This document shows, one piece after another, positions 52,451 through 59,791 of a DNA stretch of 64,000 bases; the first letter of the stretch is position 1; each line of letters opens with the position of its first letter. Source of the stretch: Amycolatopsis tolypomycina. Lineage in GTDB: Bacteria; Actinomycetota; Actinomycetes; Mycobacteriales; Pseudonocardiaceae. Made by a program: the position numbers and the translations under genes. The DNA lies in contig NZ_FNSO01000004.1 of the NCBI RefSeq assembly GCF_900105945.1, positions 5,394,001 to 5,458,000 of the forward strand, given 5' to 3'. The notes beneath the pieces were generated by a model. It saw only the letters and a list, made by a program, of their open reading frames with translations, was not told the origin of the DNA and did not search any database.

Positions 52451-52981
52451 TTGATCCAGTTGAGCAGAGAAATGGTCTCCGTCGAGAATGGCCACGTCGT
52501 CTTCGGAAAGGCCGTTTCCCACCTTGCCGAATCGCTCAATCCACTGGGGGCCGCCGCCAGGGCCGTCGCCGAGGTTTCCGCCTGCATCACGGAACTGGGC
52601 CGGCTCAAGGTCGAAAGCAAACGGATCGACGCGGACAGCGGCGAGCGGTTGACCGCCCTGGCCGACCGCCGGGCCGCGGTCGGCGCCGCACTGCAGGAAA
52701 TGCGCACCAGCGGCGCGCTGGCCGGAGTCAGCGCACGGGGCCTGCTGGAGTGCATCGCCAAGGAACAGCAGCACCTCGTCCAGGCGAAATCGTTCGACCA
52801 GCAGCAGCTCCACGCGAATCTGGTCGAGGTGCTCGGCAAGCTGCTCGTGACGGAAACCGCCGCGGGCCGGACGGGGCTGGGCGACCACATCGACAAGGTG
52901 CTCAACGGGTCCGGGGCGCCGGACCTCGGCCGCGCGCGGAACCGCAGGCCACAACGGAGCGGCAACGGCCGGCGGAAGTAG
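52451..52981 (+). CDS. Helical cytoplasmic protein of unknown function
   Basis: 176 residues, no recognised family and no membrane helix. It is mostly alpha-helical (VSHLAESLNPLGAAARAVAE, ITELGRLKVESKRIDADSGE, LLECIAKEQQHLVQAKSFDQ), with a basic C-terminal tail (RARNRRPQRSGNGRRK). The start is uncertain: TTG 52451, TTG 52460 or ATG 52472, none with a strong RBS. It ends 6 bases before the membrane protein that follows; the two are probably an operon and may interact through coiled coils. Confidence 0.65.
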   Translation: MIQLSREMVSVENGHVVFGKAVSHLAESLNPLGAAARAVAEVSACITELGRLKVESKRIDADSGERLTALADRRAAVGAALQEMRTSGALAGVSARGLLECIAKEQQHLVQAKSFDQQQLHANLVEVLGKLLVTETAAGRTGLGDHIDKVLNGSGAPDLGRARNRRPQRSGNGRRK

Positions 52982-52987
52982 GACACC

Positions 52988-54010
52988 GTGGGTCGGCGGA
53001 ACTCCGGCTGCGGATTCTGGTTCGTGGCGTTGACGTTCGGGCTCCCGATCGTGGCCGGCGCGATCGCGGCCGTGTTGCTGGCCCTCACCGCCCCGGCCAT
53101 CGTGCCGTTCCTGATCACCACGGATCCGGCGCAGTTCGCCGAACACGGGACGGCCTGGTGGTGCTTTCTCGGCGCCGCACCGTTCGCCGCGCTGCTCCTG
53201 GTCGGCCAAGGACACCCGAAGCGACGCACCGCACGCCGGCGCCGAGTGGACTTCCGCAGGCTGCTGCCCCGCGCGGGGATCCTGTTGCTGGCCGTGAACG
53301 TCACCGCGCTGGTGCTCCTGCTGGACGGCAACGTCGCGCACGGCCCGCACGCGGCCCGGCAGACCGCGATCCTCTTCGGCGGCAGCGGTGCCGCCGGCGC
53401 GGCCGTGCTGATCGCGTTCCGGGTGCGGGACCGCTGGTTCCCCGCGGGGGAGCGCGTCAAGCCGGTCACCCTCGCCGCGGTGCGGGCGGCCACGGTCGAA
53501 GCCGAGCAGACGCTGCAGCAGGTCCGGGCGAACAACCTGCGCGTGAGCCGGCAGGCCGCGGCGGTCGAGCGGCAGCTGCAGGCAGCCAGGCTGACCCTCG
53601 ACTTCGCCGGCCTGTGCGAGCTGCACTTCGAGTCACGCGGCTGCGCCGACAACGCCTACCAGTACTACGACATGAGCCGCGACGTGGCGCGCGGCCTCGC
53701 CGGCATGGTCGTCCGGGCCCGTGCCACCGCGACCATGCGCGTACGTTCGGAAACCAACGCGACCACCGGCCGCCGGGAGCGGCCGAACCGGGCGGCCATG
53801 ACCGCCGCGGCGGCGAGCCTGGCGCGGACCAGAGCGAGCATCGGCGACGAGGTGGGCAAGGGCCTGACGATGGTCAAGAGCCTGAACGCGAGGACCGCCG
53901 ACCTCAAGTGTTCGATCAGGGACAACTGCGGGAACCGCGGCCGGCGGTGGTTCGACGAGCTCGAGGCGCGGACGGCGGCCCGCCGCCAGGCAGCAGGCCG
54001 TCCGGCGTGA
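52988..54010 (+). CDS. Four-helix membrane protein with coiled-coil cytoplasmic tail
   Basis: 340 residues, GTG start. Helices at about 10-35 (FWFVALTFGLPIVAGAIAAV), 55-73 (WWCFLGAAPFAALLLVG), 94-113 (AGILLLAVNVTALVLLLDG) and 124-142 (AILFGGSGAAGAAVLIAF). Then comes a long charged helical region (VRAATVEAEQTLQQVRANNL, AVERQLQAARLTLDF). No catalytic motif seen. Together with the preceding gene it resembles an envelope-associated scaffold; function is not assignable. Confidence 0.7.
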   Translation: MGRRNSGCGFWFVALTFGLPIVAGAIAAVLLALTAPAIVPFLITTDPAQFAEHGTAWWCFLGAAPFAALLLVGQGHPKRRTARRRRVDFRRLLPRAGILLLAVNVTALVLLLDGNVAHGPHAARQTAILFGGSGAAGAAVLIAFRVRDRWFPAGERVKPVTLAAVRAATVEAEQTLQQVRANNLRVSRQAAAVERQLQAARLTLDFAGLCELHFESRGCADNAYQYYDMSRDVARGLAGMVVRARATATMRVRSETNATTGRRERPNRAAMTAAAASLARTRASIGDEVGKGLTMVKSLNARTADLKCSIRDNCGNRGRRWFDELEARTAARRQAAGRPA

Positions 54011-54112
54011 GCCCCATCGCGCGCGTGGCCGGCCGGACACTGGGTAACCACCCCGGCATCGGCACCACGTGACGGACGTGGAGCCCGTGGATCAGGAAGG
54101 GGTCCTGCCCCG

Positions 54113-54526
54113 ATGCCGACCGAACAGCGGACGACACCGTTCGACGACTCGTTGCGCGTCATCGCCCTCGAGGTCGCCGACGACCTCGCCGAGCTGGCCA
54201 GGGTGCGCGCCTGGGCCGATCAGCTGCTGCAGGACCTGCCCGAAGACCAACGGGTGGACGCGCTCATGGTGGTCGACGAACTGGCCGCCAACGCCCTCCG
54301 GCACGGCACACCCCCGCGTCAGGTGCGCCTGCTGCGCAAACGCGACTGGCTCTCGGTGGAAGTCGACGACACCTGCGTCGACCCCGCCTGCCCGCGACCG
54401 GCTTCGGCCGACGGCGGGCACGGGCTCAAACTCGTCAGTGCCATGAGCGTGTCGTGGGGGCAATGGCAACGTCCCACCGGGAAGACCGTGTGGGCCGAGA
54501 TCGACCTCAGCCGCACCGCGGGCTGA
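54113..54526 (+). CDS. RsbW-like ATP-binding anti-sigma/serine kinase protein
   Basis: 137 residues of GHKL (HATPase_c) fold without a histidine-kinase dimerisation domain. N-box MVVDELAANALRHG, G1-like region VEVDDTCVDPAC and G2-like GGHGLKLVSAMS are present. In actinomycetes such stand-alone proteins phosphorylate anti-anti-sigma factors or bind sigma factors; no STAS or sigma partner lies in the window. ATG 54113, 102 bases after the membrane gene. Confidence 0.88.
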   Translation: MPTEQRTTPFDDSLRVIALEVADDLAELARVRAWADQLLQDLPEDQRVDALMVVDELAANALRHGTPPRQVRLLRKRDWLSVEVDDTCVDPACPRPASADGGHGLKLVSAMSVSWGQWQRPTGKTVWAEIDLSRTAG

Positions 54527-54856
54527 AGCCGGCGGCCGAAGGTCACCCGAACGGGTGGCAAAAATTCTCGAGGGCTTTCCGTCCTGGCGAGCCGGACGGC
54601 CGCCGGGCCAGACTGGGAGCAAGTCACCTGGCAGGGCCTCCGGGCCGGGTTCGGTGGCCCAGGTCCGCGGCCGGTTCAAACCAGAGCCCCCGCTGACCGC
54701 CCTTCCCGCCGAAGCACCAGCACGCACAGGGCGATTTGCCCGAGGCACACGACAACCGCAGCCGTGATCCGCCGAAGCCAACGCGACGGAGGCGCGACCC
54801 GGCGTCTTCGGCATCTCGGCTCCTCACCCAGGTACCCGAGGGCGGCGCGGTCGGCT
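54527..54856. other. 330-bp interval between convergent genes
   Basis: A minus-strand frame ending at 54676 encodes a transmembrane-like stretch (LRRITAAVVVCLGQIALCVL) but has no ATG/GTG/TTG start. Nothing else is recognised. The possible peptide is listed among the rejected items. Confidence 0.4.
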
Positions 54857-55648
54857 TCAGCCCGGGAACAGCGGCGGGTCCGGGAGTTCGAGCCATTCCA
54901 GGTCCATCGGCACCAGCGTCGTCGAAAGCACCAGCTCGCGGAGCAGGTTCACGGTCAGGGTCAGGCCCACCGGCTCCCCCACCTCCTCCCGGCGCAGCCC
55001 GTGCACCCCGGCGTCGGAAAGCCGTTGCCGGACACGGGAGACGAGGTGCTCGACGCGCTTGGCCGTCCAGTTCTCGTGCGGCCGGCGCTCGGCGAGCTCG
55101 GCGGCCGCCTGCTGGCGGGACAGTGGCAGGGGCTGCGGGTCGTAGCCGAGGTACCGCTGCCCGAGCACCGCGAGCACGAGGTGCTCCTCCGCCGACAGCC
55201 GCCAGCGTTTCGGTGGTGCCGTCGGGTGCGTCGGGCGGCGCGTGACGAGGCCCGTGTCGCCGTCGGAGACGAGGAGTTCCAGTACGTGCTCGCGGGTGCC
55301 GCGCAGGAACAGCGCGGTGTAGCCGGCGGCCAGCGGCAGCGGCTCGGCGTCGCGGTGCAGCAGGACGCTGTCGGACAGCCGGATCGGGGAGCGGCCCGTG
55401 TTGGTCAGCCACCAGCGGTCCCGATCGCGCACGAGCTGCCCGTGGATCCGGCTGATCCGCACGTCTTCCTCGCCGACGCAGACGTCCACCTCCAGCCGGT
55501 TGCGGCCGAACGTCACCCGGCTGCCGGGTGCGGGCGGCACCGCCACGCCGCCGGTGACGGTCAGCGCGCTCAACGTGCCCGGGACGACGCCGGCGACGCC
55601 GTGGCGGAGGCTGTGCTGGCGGTGCGGGTCGAGGCGTCCGGCGGTCAC
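54857..55648 (-). CDS. FHA-domain protein with C-terminal winged-helix-like region
   Basis: 263 residues. FHA domain about 20-120: VTFGRNRLEVDV (Gly-Arg), DVRISRIHGQLV (Ser-x-x-His) and WWLTNTGRSPIRLSD (Asn), the residues that bind phosphothreonine. The C-terminal half (PPKRWRLSAEEHLVLAVLGQ, LSRQQAAAELAERRP, KRVEHLVSRVRQRLSDAGV) looks like a winged-helix or output domain. It probably reads phosphorylation by the kinase encoded just upstream. GTG 55648 overlaps the stop of a small upstream ORF (GTGA). A TTG at 55678 is an alternative start. Confidence 0.85.
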   Translation of the reverse strand: MTAGRLDPHRQHSLRHGVAGVVPGTLSALTVTGGVAVPPAPGSRVTFGRNRLEVDVCVGEEDVRISRIHGQLVRDRDRWWLTNTGRSPIRLSDSVLLHRDAEPLPLAAGYTALFLRGTREHVLELLVSDGDTGLVTRRPTHPTAPPKRWRLSAEEHLVLAVLGQRYLGYDPQPLPLSRQQAAAELAERRPHENWTAKRVEHLVSRVRQRLSDAGVHGLRREEVGEPVGLTLTVNLLRELVLSTTLVPMDLEWLELPDPPLFPG

Positions 55649-55800
55649 GACGGCGTCCGCTCCCCGGCACCGCGACAACAGCCGCCACGACAGCCGCCGT
55701 GGCGCCCGATCCGCGGCCCCGGCCCGGCGGCCCCCTCGGCCGCCGGGCCGGTCGTGACCGCGGCCGGGAGCGCCACGTCGGTCCGTACCGGTTTCGCCAT
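55645..55800 (-). CDS. 51-residue Cys-rich peptide, translationally coupled to the FHA gene
   Basis: ATG at 55800 preceded by GGAGGAGG about 10 bases upstream. The peptide begins AKPVRTDVALPAAVTTG and ends with a Gly/Cys/Arg tail (RHGGCRGGCCRGAGERTPS) holding three Cys. Its TGA overlaps the FHA GTG start. The RBS and GTGA junction argue for real translation, either as a leader that couples FHA expression or as a small peptide product. No known family. Not supported beyond these signals. Confidence 0.5.
   Translation of the reverse strand: MAKPVRTDVALPAAVTTGPAAEGAAGPGPRIGRHGGCRGGCCRGAGERTPS
55719..55751. other. Very stable hairpin upstream of the FHA gene
   Basis: A perfect 14-bp stem, CCGGCCCGGCGGCC (55719-55732) with GGCCGCCGGGCCGG (55738-55751), and a CCCTC loop. 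It lies inside the small peptide ORF and between the kinase and FHA genes. It could be an intrinsic terminator after the kinase, an attenuator for the peptide/FHA unit, or coincidence of GC-rich coding. Confidence 0.55.
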
Positions 55801-55860
55801 TTCCGCCTTGCCTCCTCCGGCCCGCGTACCCGGCCTCGGCACCATTTCTAGCCCGGGTTG

Positions 55861-55878
55861 CCGGGGACCGGTCCCCGG
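55861..55878. repeat. 18-bp perfect palindrome at the kinase 3' end
   Basis: CCGGGGACCGGTCCCCGG, one base from the kinase stop codon. It shares the core GGGACCGGTCCC with the palindrome at 57722-57737 on the other side of the kinase gene. It could terminate transcription or bind a regulator. Confidence 0.7.
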
Positions 55879-55879
55879 C

Positions 55880-57661
55880 TCACGGCAGCCGCCGGACGAG
55901 GACCTCCGCCAGCGACCGCGCGGTCGCGCACAACGCGTCCCCACCGGCCGCCGTCTTGTCCTCGACCGTGACCACGGCGATTTCCTCCCGGGTCGGCGGC
56001 GTGCCCTGCAGCACCGGCAGGGCCGGGGTGTAGCCGCGGTGCACCACCTGCACGGCGCACTCCGGGTGCCCGCCGGGCACCGGCGCCACGACGGCGTTGC
56101 GGTTGCCGACGCGGATCCGCTCCCCCGGCACGTCGTCGTCCTTCTCGATCGGCCACTCCCGGCTGAACTCGACGGTGATCGTGCGCGGGTTGTGCTCCCA
56201 GGTGCAGCCCCAGTTGCCGAACGCGCGGTCGGGTTCCTTGGCCCGGCCGAGCACGCCGGTCGTCGTGGCGCCGTCCAGCAGGCCGCAGGCGTCGACGTGC
56301 GCCAGTGACCACTCCGGCAGCGGGGCGCGCCGCGGCAGGGGCCCGTTGGCGAGCGCGGTCAGCACGCCGGAAAGCACGGAGTCCGAGTAGGAGCACACCG
56401 GCGCGTCCTGCGCGGCTTCGATCGCGCGTGAAGTGACGACGACCCGGTTGGCGTCGGCCAGCGAGACGGCCCGCTCGCACGAGCCGTCGTCGCGCTTCTC
56501 GGGGTATTCGATTTCGCCCATCTTGCCGGGCACCGGCGGCCGGGGCGGGTACCGCAGTGGGCCGGTCAGCTCGAGCCGGGTCTGCACCTTCCCGGCCTCG
56601 GCGGGCAACGTGGTCGTGACGACGCAGGTGCCGAAGTTCAGCACCTCCGGGTCCACGAACGGCTCCCCGAACCCGGTGAGCGAGTTGAGCGAGATCGCCG
56701 CGCACGGGTCCGTCCCGGCCGGGTCGGCGCCGAGGGTGTTCGCCCCGGCCGGTGTGCCGCTGGCGGTGGTCCACAGCGGCCGGCTGAGGAAGAACCCCGC
56801 CACCAGCGCGGCCACCATCGCCACCGCGGCCCCGGCGAGCAGCCGGCGGCGCAGGCGCCGGTGCGGCCGCCGCGGCACCGGCGCGTCCGCGGTGAGCAGC
56901 GTGATCGCCTCGGCGGCGGTGGGCCGGTCGGCGGGGTGCCGGGCCATCAGCGCGGCGAGCACCGGCGCGAACCGCCCGGCGCGTTCGGCGGGCACCGGCC
57001 GCCCGGCGGCGGCGCGGCGCATCTGCGCGAACGGGCCGTCGGCGCCCGAGCCCCACGGCGACCGGCCCTCGATCGCGGCGTAGAGGGTGGCGCCCAGGGA
57101 GAAGACGTCGGAGGCGGGACCGGCTTCGCCGCCGTCGGCCACCTCCGGCGCGACGTACCCGAGCGTGCCGGTGAGCTGGGCGCCGCCGGTGCGGGTGACC
57201 TCGGTCCAGCGGGCGATGCCCAGGTCGGTCAGCTTGGCGACGCCGTCCGCGGTCACCAGGACGTTGCCCGGCTTGACGTCGCGGTGGACGATGCCGCGCG
57301 AGTGCATGTCCGCGAGCGCCGCGGCGAGCTGCGCGCCGATCCGCCGGACCTGCTCCTCGGGCAGCGGCCCGTCTTCGTCGACGAGTTCCTCGAGGCTCCG
57401 GGCGGCCAGGTATTCGGTGACCAGCCACTGGGCGTCGCCCTCGACGACCGTGTCGAACACCGTGACGACGTTCGAGTGCAGCAGCCCGGCCCCGATCCGC
57501 GCCTCCCGCCGGATCTGCCCGGCGTCCTCGCCCAGCGCGCGCTTGAGCGTCACCTGCCTGCCGAGCTCGAGATCGACGGCCCGCCAGACGACGCCCATCC
57601 CACCTCGGCCGAGTTCCTCCTCCAACCGGTAGCGGTTGGCCACGACTCGCCCCATGCCCAC
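55880..57661 (-). CDS. Transmembrane Ser/Thr protein kinase (PknB type) with extracellular sensor
   Basis: 593 residues. Kinase domain about 8-265: Gly loop ELGRGGMGVVWRAVD, VTLKRALG (Lys), HRDVKPGNVLV (catalytic loop), TDLGIARW (metal Asp), GTLGYVAPEVADGG (activation/P+1), SDVFSLGATLYA. One helix (LLAGAAVAMVAALVAGFFLS) is followed by about 300 extracellular residues with paired Cys-containing lobes (TDPCAAISLNSLTGFGEP, DACGLLDGATTTGVLG, NWGCTWEHNPRTITVEFS) that resemble DUF3558-type sensors. It probably phosphorylates the FHA protein downstream. GTG 57661 fits a leaderless start 6 bases after TACACT; ATG 57655 is an alternative. Confidence 0.92.
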   Translation of the reverse strand: MGMGRVVANRYRLEEELGRGGMGVVWRAVDLELGRQVTLKRALGEDAGQIRREARIGAGLLHSNVVTVFDTVVEGDAQWLVTEYLAARSLEELVDEDGPLPEEQVRRIGAQLAAALADMHSRGIVHRDVKPGNVLVTADGVAKLTDLGIARWTEVTRTGGAQLTGTLGYVAPEVADGGEAGPASDVFSLGATLYAAIEGRSPWGSGADGPFAQMRRAAAGRPVPAERAGRFAPVLAALMARHPADRPTAAEAITLLTADAPVPRRPHRRLRRRLLAGAAVAMVAALVAGFFLSRPLWTTASGTPAGANTLGADPAGTDPCAAISLNSLTGFGEPFVDPEVLNFGTCVVTTTLPAEAGKVQTRLELTGPLRYPPRPPVPGKMGEIEYPEKRDDGSCERAVSLADANRVVVTSRAIEAAQDAPVCSYSDSVLSGVLTALANGPLPRRAPLPEWSLAHVDACGLLDGATTTGVLGRAKEPDRAFGNWGCTWEHNPRTITVEFSREWPIEKDDDVPGERIRVGNRNAVVAPVPGGHPECAVQVVHRGYTPALPVLQGTPPTREEIAVVTVEDKTAAGGDALCATARSLAEVLVRRLP

Positions 57662-57667
57662 GCAGGC

Positions 57668-57756
57668 AGTGTACGAAATCGCGTGTCGATCCGCTGACGC
57701 CGTGTCACCGCGGCCCGAGTGCCGGGACCGGTCCCGGTGCCCCGGCCCGATACTCC
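57668..57756. promoter_or_regulatory. Divergent promoters with a 16-bp palindromic operator candidate
   Basis: For the kinase, TACACT (minus, 57673-57668) ends 6 bases before GTG 57661. For the plus-strand gene, TACTCC (57751-57756) ends 5 bases before GTG 57762. The perfect palindrome CCGGGACCGGTCCCGG (57722-57737) sits where the -35 of the plus-strand gene would be. Confidence 0.5.
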
Positions 57757-57761
57757 GGAAG

Positions 57762-58223
57762 GTGACCGACACGGGCGAGTATCCGCGGGTGCGGCTGGCC
57801 TGCGTCCGCAGCGAGCGGCACCGCGAGTACGCCGTCATGGCCAGGACCACCATCCGGTACTCGCTGGGCGACATCCCGGTTTCGCGGCCCGCCACCGGCC
57901 TCGTCGAAGCCACGGTGACCTGCGGCGCGTGTGCACGCCGGATTCGGGTGCTGGTGTTCAGCGCCGCCCGGCGCCGGTGGTGGAAGCTGGCCTGGTTCGG
58001 CTTGTTCCTGCTCGGAGCGCTGGTCGCCGGACCGGCGACCGGCCGCCTGATCGCGTTGGACGCGCTCGGCGAGCCGGCCGCGCTGCCGTACGTGCTGCCC
58101 ATGCTCGCCGACGTGCTGGGCCTGGGCGGGGCGGTCGTCGGGGCCCTGTTGTTCTGCACCGACGACGGTGTCCGGCTCACCTCGTTCTGGGGTGACGCCG
58201 GGCACCGTCTCCGCCGCTGGTGA
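57762..58223 (+). CDS. Two-helix membrane protein, function unknown
   Basis: 153 residues. A cytoplasmic N-terminal half with a CxxC (VTCGACARRIRVLVFS) suggests a small metal-binding knuckle. Two helices follow (WKLAWFGLFLLGALVAGPA, LPMLADVLGLGGAVVGALLF). No family recognised. Divergent from the kinase, from which it is separated by the palindromic promoter region, so common control is likely. GTG start appears leaderless; a downstream in-frame ATG is also possible. Confidence 0.65.
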   Translation: MTDTGEYPRVRLACVRSERHREYAVMARTTIRYSLGDIPVSRPATGLVEATVTCGACARRIRVLVFSAARRRWWKLAWFGLFLLGALVAGPATGRLIALDALGEPAALPYVLPMLADVLGLGGAVVGALLFCTDDGVRLTSFWGDAGHRLRRW

Positions 58224-58233
58224 CCGTGCGGCC

Positions 58234-59478
58234 TCACGCGAGGGTGCAGGCCGCACCGTTGAGGGTGAACGCGGTGGGTGCCGCGGTGTTGCCGGTGTGG
58301 TTGGCCTGGAAGCCGATGGTGGTCGACGCCCCGGCCGCGATCTCGGCGTTGTAGGCCACGTTCGTCGCCGTCACCTGCCCGGACGACGGTGCATAGCCGG
58401 CGCTCCAGCCCGAGGTGATGGTCTGGCCGCCGGGCAGGGTGAACACCAGCGACCAGCCGCTGACCGCGGCCGAGCCGGTGTTCGTGATGGTGATGTTCTC
58501 GGTCAGGCCGGTGTTCCACGCGCTGACCACGGCGCCGACCCGGCAGGCCCCGGTGCCCGGCGGCGGGTCGTCGGGCGGCGGGGTGCTGGAACCGAACTGC
58601 GAGAAGAACTGCCACACCAGCGCGGGCACCCAGGTCCGCGGCCCGCTGTCGCCGGTCGCCCCGTCCTGCGGCGCGGCGATGTGGCCCTCGTCGAACGCCG
58701 CCCACTGCACCGGGTACCCGGCCCGGCAGCCCGCGTAGCTCGTCACGCGGTGGGTGAGGCTGCCCTGCGCCGGCTCGGGCGGGTTCTGCGCCGTGCAGCC
58801 GTTGTTGCGGACGAACCTGTCCCGCATCGAACGGCCGCCGGAGATGTTCAGGACGTTGTCCCGGAGGCCGTGCACGCCGAGGTACGCGATGGGCTGGGTG
58901 CCCCCGCTGCACCCGCTGAGCACCCCGCCGGACTGGACCGCCACCGCGCGGAACACCGTCGCCCGGGAACACGCCAGCGAGTAGCTCATGGCCGCGCCGT
59001 AGCTGAAGCCGAGGGCGAACCGCTGGGTCGTGTCGACGCAGAGATCGCCTTCGATCTGCCGGATGATGTCGTCGACGAAGGTCACGTCCTCGCCGCCGGA
59101 GTTCGCCCAGCCGTTGTTGAAGCCCTGTGGTGCCACGAAGATGGCGCTGCTGTTCGCGAGCCGCTGCAGGCCGTAGTACGCCCAGGTCCCCGTCTGCACG
59201 GTCCGGCCCGTGTCGACGTCGGTGGACGTGCCGCCGAGCCAGTGGAAGCCGAAGATCAGCCGGTACGGGTGGGTGCGGTCGTAGCCGTCGGGGATCCGCA
59301 GGATGTAGTTGCGGCTCTTGCCGCTGGTCTGGATGGTCCGCGTGCCGCTCGTCAACGTCGGGGCCTTGCCGCAGCCCGCCGTCGCGGCCTGCGTCCGCAT
59401 CGGTTCGCCGGCGGCGGTTCCGCCCGCACCCAGCACGAGGAGCGCGGCGGCCACGGCCACCACGACCTTTCTCATCAT
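58234..59478 (-). CDS. Secreted PHB-depolymerase/feruloyl-esterase-like enzyme with CBM2
   Basis: 414 residues. Signal peptide (VVVAVAAALLVLGAGGTAAG). Alpha/beta-hydrolase about 45-300: oxyanion region FGFHWLGG, nucleophile motif ALGFSYGAAMSYS (GxSxG), and the likely catalytic His in FDEGHIAAPQDG. A Pro-rich linker (STPPPDDPPPGTG) leads to a family 2 carbohydrate-binding module (VVSAWNTGLTENITITNTG, VSGWSLVFTLPGGQTITSGW). The architecture fits an extracellular esterase that binds cellulose or chitin and cleaves acyl or feruloyl esters. ATG 59478 has AAGGAG seven bases upstream. Convergent with the preceding gene. Confidence 0.92.
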   Translation of the reverse strand: MMRKVVVAVAAALLVLGAGGTAAGEPMRTQAATAGCGKAPTLTSGTRTIQTSGKSRNYILRIPDGYDRTHPYRLIFGFHWLGGTSTDVDTGRTVQTGTWAYYGLQRLANSSAIFVAPQGFNNGWANSGGEDVTFVDDIIRQIEGDLCVDTTQRFALGFSYGAAMSYSLACSRATVFRAVAVQSGGVLSGCSGGTQPIAYLGVHGLRDNVLNISGGRSMRDRFVRNNGCTAQNPPEPAQGSLTHRVTSYAGCRAGYPVQWAAFDEGHIAAPQDGATGDSGPRTWVPALVWQFFSQFGSSTPPPDDPPPGTGACRVGAVVSAWNTGLTENITITNTGSAAVSGWSLVFTLPGGQTITSGWSAGYAPSSGQVTATNVAYNAEIAAGASTTIGFQANHTGNTAAPTAFTLNGAACTLA

Positions 59479-59791
59479 CACCTGGCTCCTTCCGGTCGAA
59501 ACAGTCCGGTCGGGCCGGGAGCGCTCCCAAGCCACGACGATATCGGTCCTCGCGGTGGAGGAGAAGCGTTGCCGCCGTCTTTCAGCCGACTTGCAGCCGG
59601 CGCCCGTCCCGAGCGAGCCGGACCGGTGAAGTACGCCATGCCGATTCCGGAAATTACGGATGGCGCGGCGGGGCCCGCCTCCCGAAAACTATCGCCGAGG
59701 TCAATCGGCTGGTCGGTCCGCAACGTGGTCAACGGCGATCGAAAGTGCTCTGCCGGCTCTTCCTTGGCGCACCATCACGGAGGCAGCACTG
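59479..59791. other. 313-bp divergent intergenic region
   Basis: Between the esterase and the phosphatase/membrane fusion. Open frames are short and unsupported. It must hold both promoters; no repeat or riboswitch recognised. Confidence 0.5.

Noticed and set aside
54676..54855. Possible small membrane peptide on the minus strand (LRRITAAVVVCLGQIALCVL)
   Set aside because: No ATG, GTG or TTG start in frame before the FHA coding region; could only be made by frameshift.
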